Assembly: GCF_003050705.1 (NCBI RefSeq)
Contig: NZ_QAOG01000009.1
Span: 1-64,000, forward strand
Direction: 5' to 3'
DNA: 64,000 nt
Source of the DNA: Sphingomonas aurantiaca
Lineage (GTDB): Bacteria > Pseudomonadota > Alphaproteobacteria > Sphingomonadales > Sphingomonadaceae
Part shown: positions 59,343 through 64,000 of the stretch, piece after piece
Layout of the letters: every line of letters begins with the position of its first letter
How positions within the stretch are numbered: the first letter of the stretch is position 1
Position numbers and translations under genes: made by a program
The notes under the pieces: model-generated
Databases searched by the model: none
The model's input: the letters and a program-made list of their open reading frames with translations, nothing else
Told to the model about the DNA's origin: nothing

Positions 59343-60704
59343 ATGGCGACCAAACACGACGAATTAAGGCAGACGACCTGGCATGCGCCGGCGTCCGTTC
59401 TCCGGCTGCGCTCTATCGGGTGTCTAATGCTCGGGGACATCATCGCGATCATATCCGGGTTCCTGCTGACCTGGCTTGGCCGCCCCGATTTCGTCGTCAG
59501 CCGGACGCCGCTGTTCATGATCGTGCTCGTGCCGGTCTATCTGGTCGTCGCCTCCAGCGTCGATGCGTTCGACACGCGCAGCCTGCGCGACCCGGTCATC
59601 GCGATCAAGAAGAGCTGGTACGCGCTGGCGGTCACGCTCGCGCTGCTGGTGATCGCGGCCTTTTACCTGCGCTCGGTGCAGGATTTCTCGCGCGCGATGA
59701 TCGGGTTCGGGTCCGCCTTCGCCTTTGCGCTGACGGGGGTCGCGCGATGGCTGCTGATCCCCCGCCTCCCCCAGATCGTCGGCGGCAACCCGTTCAGCAT
59801 CGCGCTGATCCGCGATGGCATGGCGCCGATACCCGCTGGCGACTTCTCGATCACGCTGACCGGATTCACGCTCGATTCCGAGAATCACGACCCGGTCATG
59901 TACGACAAGCTCGCCATGGCGCTCTCGGCGATGGATCGGGTGGTCGTCGCCTGTCCGCCCGAGCGGCGCCAGGCCTGGGCGCGCGCGTTGCGCGGTGCCA
60001 ATATCCAGGGCGAGATCGACATGCCCGAACTCGCCGTGCTGCGCCCGCGCGGCATCGGTCCCGACCATGCCGCACCCTCGCTGATCGTCGCGATCGGGCC
60101 GCTCAACCTGGTCGATCGGATCATCAAGCGACTCTTCGATATCGCCGTGGCGGGAACCGCGCTGGTGCTGCTGGCGCCGGTGATGGCGGCGATCGCGCTG
60201 TGGGTGCGATCCGACAGCCCCGGGCCGGTGCTGTTCGAACAGATCCGGATCGGCCGTGCCAACCGCATGTTCCGGATGTTCAAGTTCCGCAGCATGAAGA
60301 CGGGCGACCATAGCGGCCATCGTTCCACCGCGCGCGACGATGATCGTGTCACGCGGTGCGGGCGTTTCATCCGCCGGACGTCGCTCGACGAACTCCCCCA
60401 GCTCTTCAACGTGCTGGGCGGCAGCATGAGCATCGTCGGGCCGCGCCCTCACGCGTTGGGGTCGCGCGCGAACGACAAGCTGTTCTGGGAGGTCGACGAC
60501 CGCTATTGGGACCGCCACGCCGCCAAGCCCGGCCTGACCGGGCTCGCGCAGATCCGCGGTTATCGCGGCGCGACGCTATTCGAGGACGATCTGCGCAACC
60601 GAGTCGATGCCGATCTCGAATATCTGACCGACTGGACGATCTGGCGCGATCTGAAGATCATCTTCCTGACCGTCCGCGTGCTCTGGCATCGCAACGCCTA
60701 TTAG
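59343..60704 (+). CDS. polyprenyl-phosphate sugar-1-phosphate transferase (initiating transferase)
   Basis: A 453-aa WbaP/SpsB-like transferase. The N-terminal membrane region has about four helices (LMLGDIIAIISGFLLTWLG and following). The C-terminal Bac_transf domain has KRLFDIAVAGTALVLLAPVM, DSPGPVLFEQIRIG, KFRSMKTG, TSLDELPQLFNVLGGSMSIV followed by GPRP, and KPGLTGLAQIRGYRG. It starts a polysaccharide repeat unit by transferring hexose-1-phosphate to undecaprenyl phosphate. It lies directly outside the oriV iterons, separate from the main cluster, and is terminated by strong hairpins. It belongs to a different subgroup than 25910-27217, so the two polymers may start with different enzymes. 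Confidence 0.93.
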   Translation: MATKHDELRQTTWHAPASVLRLRSIGCLMLGDIIAIISGFLLTWLGRPDFVVSRTPLFMIVLVPVYLVVASSVDAFDTRSLRDPVIAIKKSWYALAVTLALLVIAAFYLRSVQDFSRAMIGFGSAFAFALTGVARWLLIPRLPQIVGGNPFSIALIRDGMAPIPAGDFSITLTGFTLDSENHDPVMYDKLAMALSAMDRVVVACPPERRQAWARALRGANIQGEIDMPELAVLRPRGIGPDHAAPSLIVAIGPLNLVDRIIKRLFDIAVAGTALVLLAPVMAAIALWVRSDSPGPVLFEQIRIGRANRMFRMFKFRSMKTGDHSGHRSTARDDDRVTRCGRFIRRTSLDELPQLFNVLGGSMSIVGPRPHALGSRANDKLFWEVDDRYWDRHAAKPGLTGLAQIRGYRGATLFEDDLRNRVDADLEYLTDWTIWRDLKIIFLTVRVLWHRNAY

Positions 60705-60744
60705 GGGTCGCCCCGCCAAGGCTAGCCAAGGCGGGCGTCGGCAT

Positions 60745-60756
60745 CATGTCGACATG
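60745..60756. repeat. CATGTCGACATG palindrome
   Basis: A perfect 12-bp palindrome (core TGTCGACA at 60747) lies between the initiating transferase and the double hairpin. It is the same motif as in the par region. Confidence 0.7.
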
Positions 60757-60783
60757 CCTACAGCGCGACACGTCGGCCGCGCC

Positions 60784-60841
60784 TGGGCGTTGAGCGCCCA
60801 GCCGGTAGTGGCCAGCCCGTTACTGGCCAGCCGCTACCGGC
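60784..60841. terminator. two adjacent strong hairpins between convergent genes
   Basis: TGGGCG (60784-60789) pairs with CGCCCA (60795-60800). Directly next, GCCGGTAG plus TGGCCAG (60801-60815) pair with CTGGCCA (60823-60829) and, after a 4-nt bulge, CTACCGGC (60834-60841). This should terminate the transferase and the convergent lipoprotein transcripts. A recombination-site role is conceivable. Confidence 0.65.
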
Positions 60842-60853
60842 CGGCCCCCCGCG

Positions 60854-61138
60854 TCACAGGCAGCTGACGGCCGCCTCGTGGCTATGGCTGTCGCGGGCGC
60901 CGAAGATCGATACGCGAGTCCGGTAGATCACCTTGTCATTGTCGACCGGGTCGGCACGATAGGTGACGGCGTCGGACTCCTGCGTCTTGGCGGCGAGGCA
61001 CGCCGCGACGTCGGCGGTCGGCCTGACCGACCACATCGCGCCATCGGATCCGCTGGCGAGGCCGGTCGGACCGCTCGGACCGATCGCGATGCAACCGGAC
61101 AATCCGAGGATCGTGATCAACGACAAAACAACTTTCAT
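60854..61138 (-). CDS. small lipoprotein
   Basis: A 94-aa protein with a lipoprotein signal peptide (MKVVLSLITILGLSGC, lipobox LSGC, lipidated C16). Next comes a Gly/Ser/Pro linker and a short beta-type domain (MWSVRPTADVAACLAAKTQES, AVTYRADPVDNDKVIYRT), ending in AVSC. Cysteines at 47 and 93 could pair. The start ATG 61138 follows an AT-rich promoter-like region. It is not related to the OPX proteins. No function is assigned. Confidence 0.75.
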   Translation of the reverse strand: MKVVLSLITILGLSGCIAIGPSGPTGLASGSDGAMWSVRPTADVAACLAAKTQESDAVTYRADPVDNDKVIYRTRVSIFGARDSHSHEAAVSCL

Positions 61139-61573
61139 GATATCTCTCGAATACGCGACAGGGCCTGTGACGATACCCTGTAGCGGACGGGACCGGTTCT
61201 GCCACCCATGCATTGCAGACGATCCGCGTAGCCGGCGCCGCGGCGGGCCCGCTTTCCCGGCCCGGCATGCCGCCCCGAGATCGCCGGCATGCCGGACCGG
61301 GGTTGGCGGTCGACGTGTCGACATGTCGGGCAATGGACATGGGTTCATGCTGGTCGGCCTGCTGGGCATGCGCCTGCGCGCCGGATGGGGCAGGGCGCAG
61401 TGATCCGCGAATCTATAATCGACATGTCGTATCGCCGACATGTCGACATCATGCATGGTCGACAGCCGGTGATCGCCCTGATTGGCGCCATTGCGCCCGC
61501 GTCTGGAACAGGAGGGCAACGAAAGGCGAATATTTCACTTTTCTTCGACTCGTGCGTGACTCATAGAATCACG
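61139..61573. promoter_or_regulatory. spacer with a phased series of palindromes
   Basis: This 435-bp spacer holds GGCATGCC at 61264-61271 and 61286-61293 (22 bp apart), TGTCGACA at 61316-61323, GACATGTC at 61421-61428 and ATGTCGACAT at 61440-61449 (20 bp apart). Spacings near two helical turns suggest cooperative protein binding. No gene was seen. Confidence 0.55.
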
Positions 61574-62041
61574 ATGCCGATCCGCCCCGAAAACCGCTGG
61601 CTGTATCCGATCGACTGGCCGCAAGTGTCGGACGCGATCCGCTTTGGTCGTGCCGGCGCGCGCTGCGAACGCTGCGCGCGGCCGCATCGGCGCTTCGTCG
61701 CGCATCTCGGCGACGGGCGCTGGTGGGATGCAGGCGCCGGGTGCTGGCGGTCGGCGCGGGGGCGGCGGGTCGCGGTCCGCGATCGCGTCGACCTCGCCGG
61801 CGTCCGCACGACCTATGTGGTGCTGGCCTGCGCGCATCTCGATCATGATCCGGGGCACAACATGCCGGGCAATCTCGCCGCGCTGTGCCAGCGCTGCCAC
61901 ATGCTCCACGATGCGGCCGAGCATCGCTGGCAACGCTGGTGGAACGCGTTCCGCCTGCGCGCGCTGCGCGACCTGTACGAGGATCCGCGCCTGACGCATG
62001 AACGCCATCTGCGGCGCGCGCCAATCACACGAGGGTTTTAG
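61574..62041 (+). CDS. HNH-like zinc-binding protein
   Basis: A 155-aa protein with a Cys-rich first half (RCERCARPHRRF) and a late AHLDHDPGHNMPGNLAALCQ followed by RCHMLHD, giving the CxxC...H..D..N.. H pattern of HNH nucleases and zinc-binding relatives. The order AHLDHDPxNN (here HNMPGN), with CxxC flanking, is typical of small plasmid- and phage-encoded HNH domain proteins. ATG 61574 is used. It could cleave or bind DNA, but the toxin, homing-type or structural role is unknown. A 7-bp GC hairpin follows its stop. Confidence 0.8.
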   Translation: MPIRPENRWLYPIDWPQVSDAIRFGRAGARCERCARPHRRFVAHLGDGRWWDAGAGCWRSARGRRVAVRDRVDLAGVRTTYVVLACAHLDHDPGHNMPGNLAALCQRCHMLHDAAEHRWQRWWNAFRLRALRDLYEDPRLTHERHLRRAPITRGF

Positions 62042-62053
62042 TCTGGCATCCGG

Positions 62054-62073
62054 CGATCCCGGTGCGGGGATCG
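62054..62073 (+). terminator. hairpin after the HNH-like gene
   Basis: CGATCCC (62054-62060) and GGGATCG (62067-62073) form a perfect 7-bp stem, with loop GGTGCG, 12 bp after the stop codon. No T-run follows, so termination efficiency is uncertain. Confidence 0.45.
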
Positions 62074-62174
62074 TCCACCGCCGGCGCCTGTGAACCGCGG
62101 TTGCGCAACGACCTGCGCCGCCCGCCATGAGGTTGAGGATCGTGCCGTGTTTGGGATCGTATGACGCTTCAACA

Positions 62175-62664
62175 TTAGGCGCCGGTCAGGTCGAACATGA
62201 CGGCGCTATCCTGACGCTCGCGCATCTGCCCGAGATGGTCCCCGAGCGCGGTGATTTTGCCGTCGCCGGTGGGGCCGATCAGCAACGTATGAGGCGGGTC
62301 GAGACGGTGAGGGGAGGGGGTATGGATTTCGACCGCCCCATGTTCCCCGAACGGCATATTCAGGACCGCCTTACGCTTCGCATCGGGGAAGCACTTTTCG
62401 CTTCCTTTGAACTCGATATCCTTGCGGCTGACGCCCCCTGTAGAGGACATAACGGTCGACCAGCATGGCGCCGGGCTCACGGCAGTCCTGGATCATTGCT
62501 TTGCCGCGACGTTTCGAGAAATCGACGTTCTGGACCGACGTCGGTAGGGTCCCGAAAGTGGCGATCAGCGCGGAGCCGGCAAGCCTGCAAACCGGCATTG
62601 GATTTGGCCACGTCGTCGAGGTGGCCGCGGTCCTTTTCTTGGATGACTGTCGACCCGTTATCAT
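62175..62664 (-). pseudogene. decayed VirB4/TrbE-like conjugation ATPase fragment
   Basis: Two overlapping leftward frames (62371-62664 and 62175-62480) together read like a broken piece of a conjugative VirB4/TrbE ATPase. The second carries PPHTLLIGPTGDGKITALGD, a P-loop in the context expected for these proteins (GHTLIIGPTGxGKST), then AVMFDLTGA. Frame changes and the small size show that it is not functional. It suggests the replicon once carried a conjugation system. The identification rests on the P-loop context alone. Confidence 0.5.
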
Positions 62665-62702
62665 CGGACCGTTCAGAGCTCGATCGGCCTGATCAAAAAG
62701 CT

Positions 62703-62930
62703 ATGAGCAATGCAACGTCGCTGGATGCCGAACTGGCCGCGATCAAGGCCGGGGAACGCAAGTTGGCCGAGCGTCAAAACGACATAGTGAAGATAGGGGC
62801 CGCGACGATTGCAACGATCCAGAAGGCGGGGTTGCCCAAGGTCCCGGCCGGTCGACTGAAACGGATCATGGCGGTGGTTGAAACGCTCGGCGTTGATGAC
62901 GTTCGGGAACTGCTCAAGGCGTCAGCCTGA
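62703..62930 (+). CDS. 75-aa conserved-type hypothetical protein, possible TraD/TraC-like small mobilisation protein
   Basis: A 75-aa protein: MSNATSLDAELAAIKAGERK, then a helical, charged middle and GRLKRIMAVVETLGVDDVRELLKASA. The N-terminal half is predicted coiled-coil. Small plasmid proteins of this layout (coiled-coil then KAGLP...R) accompany mobilisation genes in sphingomonad plasmids and are sometimes named TraC/TraD-like. It lies beside the conjugation-gene remnant on the opposite strand. The start ATG 62703 is isolated from other genes. The function is not established. Confidence 0.65.
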   Translation: MSNATSLDAELAAIKAGERKLAERQNDIVKIGAATIATIQKAGLPKVPAGRLKRIMAVVETLGVDDVRELLKASA

Positions 62931-63287
62931 GCCGGGTCGAGCCGGTGAAAAACACTCCCTTTCCAGCCCGGCAGGCGAAGAAGTGGGAGGCCCGCTATCG
63001 TGCAAAAAAGGGAGCTGCGGGCAGTCAGGTTCGCGCTATCGAACATGGCTGGAAGGGAGAGCGCTCACGGTCAAGCGCAGGCCGGATGCAACTCCCCCAC
63101 AACCGGCTTGAGAACCGCCATTGCGAGCACTGTCGGCAGATGCCAGGCTCGGCATCCATATGACGGCGAAACCGCAAAACTGTGCTGCGTTCCGAACCGC
63201 GATTACCGCCGGATCGTGATCGACGGCTAAGCCCGCAAACCGTGGTCCGCCGGCACCACCAGCTTGCTCCCGGCGCCCCGGGCCCGC
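62931..63287. other. 357-bp spacer; one doubtful short frame
   Basis: An open frame from GTG 62945 to 63163 encodes 72 basic residues (MKNTPFPARQAKKWEARYRA and following). It has no recognisable domain, and its second half has irregular codon use. It may be a remnant. Nothing else was seen apart from the presumed promoter of the ABC transporter gene. Confidence 0.4.
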
Positions 63288-64000
63288 ATGCTTGGCTTCA
63301 TGCCGCTCTTCCGCCCTTCGTCCGACCGGTCCGGGCCCGACCGCTCCGGGCCCGACCGCGCCGCGCCCGACATGCCCGCCGGATCGCTGGCTGCGGATGG
63401 TGCGGCGCTGGTCGGGGATTTCGTCCGGCATGGCGGGCGACGGCTGGGCGCCGCGGTCGGGTTGATGCTGGCGGGCGGCATTCTCGAAGGCGTCGGGCTG
63501 GCGCTGCTCGTGCCGATCTTCTCGCTGCTGGCGCCGCAGACCGGCGGGCGGTGGCGCGCGATGGTCGTCGAGACGCTGGCGTCGGTCGGACTGGTCACGC
63601 GGCTCGAGCAACTGGCGGCGGTGCTGGTCGCGTTCTGCCTGCTCGTCGGGGTGCGCGCGATCGTGCTGTCGACGCGCGACTGGCTGGTGTCGGACCTGAC
63701 GCTGGGGTTCGTCGACCATCGCCGGCTGATGGTCGTCACCGATCTGGCGCATGCGCGCTGGTCGTCGCTGGCGCGGCTGCAGCATGCGCGGATCGCGCAT
63801 ATCCTGTCGAGCGAGATCACCCGGCTCGCCTTTGCCTGTTCGGTCCTGCTGCAGATCATGGCGGCGGGCATCATGCTGGTGGTCCAGGCGATCCTGATGA
63901 TCCTGCTGTCGCCGGTCGTCGCGCTGGTGGTGATCGGGTTCGCGCTGCTCGGCCTGGTCGTGCTGGTGCCGCTGTCGCGACGCGCGGGGGCGGTCGGCCG
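63288..64000 (+). CDS. ABC transporter transmembrane domain protein, truncated by the window edge
   Basis: The first 237 codons of an ABC exporter subunit run off the right edge. ATG 63288 is used. The N-terminus contains a tandem SGPDR repeat (RSGPDRSGPDRAAPD) from a 15-bp DNA repeat. The membrane domain follows, with helices LGAAVGLMLAGGILEGVGLALLV, AAVLVAFCLLVGVRAIVL, the coupling segment and LLQIMAAGIMLVVQAILMILL. The style is of a fused TMD-NBD ABC transporter; the ATP-binding half would lie beyond the window. The cargo is unknown; lipid-linked glycan or peptide export is possible. Confidence 0.8.
   Translation, partial: MLGFMPLFRPSSDRSGPDRSGPDRAAPDMPAGSLAADGAALVGDFVRHGGRRLGAAVGLMLAGGILEGVGLALLVPIFSLLAPQTGGRWRAMVVETLASVGLVTRLEQLAAVLVAFCLLVGVRAIVLSTRDWLVSDLTLGFVDHRRLMVVTDLAHARWSSLARLQHARIAHILSSEITRLAFACSVLLQIMAAGIMLVVQAILMILLSPVVALVVIGFALLGLVVLVPLSRRAGAVG

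Noticed and set aside
60801..60841. Integron attC site
   Set aside because: Bulged hairpin, but no RYYYAAC/GTTRRRY core boxes and no integron integrase; terminator is the simpler reading.
62945..63163. 72-aa basic protein
   Set aside because: No recognisable motif and irregular second half; not enough to call a gene, noted only in the spacer entry.

Overview
This 64 kb window is GC-rich, tightly packed DNA with frequent ATGA/GTGA start-stop overlaps. It most likely comes from an alphaproteobacterium of the sphingomonad type. That assignment is inference, resting on base composition, the pattern of exopolysaccharide (EPS) genes and a RepA/ParA replicon module of the kind known from sphingomonad plasmids. 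No rRNA, tRNA or CRISPR array was seen. Because a RepA initiator with flanking iterons and a ParA/ribbon-helix-helix pair sit at 55.6-59.2 kb, the window is best read as part of a plasmid or megaplasmid that carries a very large polysaccharide locus.

Layout. 1-2 kb: a truncated FkbM methyltransferase and a tyrosine recombinase. 2.4-11 kb: a TviB-type nucleotide-sugar dehydrogenase, a PP1-like phosphatase, two small genes, then export module A (OPX lipoprotein, Wzc-type tyrosine kinase, an uncharacterised one-TM protein, Wzy/ligase). 11-21.4 kb: a leftward block with five GT4 glycosyltransferases, asparagine synthase, a Wzx flippase and a second FkbM. 21.7-27.2 kb: EpsG polymerase, UDP-glucuronate 4-epimerase, a small secreted/TM protein, an M48-PDZ protease overlapping a J-domain protein, and an initiating sugar transferase. 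27.9-36 kb: export module B (Wzy, OPX, Wzc, the same uncharacterised protein, second polymerase, GT2). 36-44.5 kb: a rhamnan-type cluster (three RgpF-like proteins, a WsaF-like transferase, GT2, GT4) and a Tat-type beta-helix protein. 44.5-48 kb: rfbCBDA for dTDP-L-rhamnose. 48-55.5 kb: acyltransferase, two GT4, a second Wzx, and gmd plus an rmd-like reductase for a GDP-6-deoxyhexose. 55.6-59.2 kb: replicon backbone. 59.3-64 kb: a second initiating sugar transferase, a small lipoprotein, an HNH-like protein, a decayed VirB4/TrbE-like conjugation ATPase, a 75-aa protein and the start of an ABC transporter.

How it works together (inference). Two initiating transferases, two flippases, several polymerases and two OPX-Wzc pairs argue for at least two Wzx/Wzy-dependent polymers assembled from this replicon. 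Precursors visible here are dTDP-L-rhamnose, a GDP-6-deoxyhexose (probably GDP-D-rhamnose), a UDP-hexuronic or N-acetylhexosaminuronic acid, and UDP-galacturonate. The most interesting unexplained elements are the paralogous uncharacterised protein placed between kinase and polymerase in both export modules, the TGTCGACA palindromes scattered through the par/rep region (one inside parA), and a candidate antisense RNA terminator ahead of the winged-helix replication gene.
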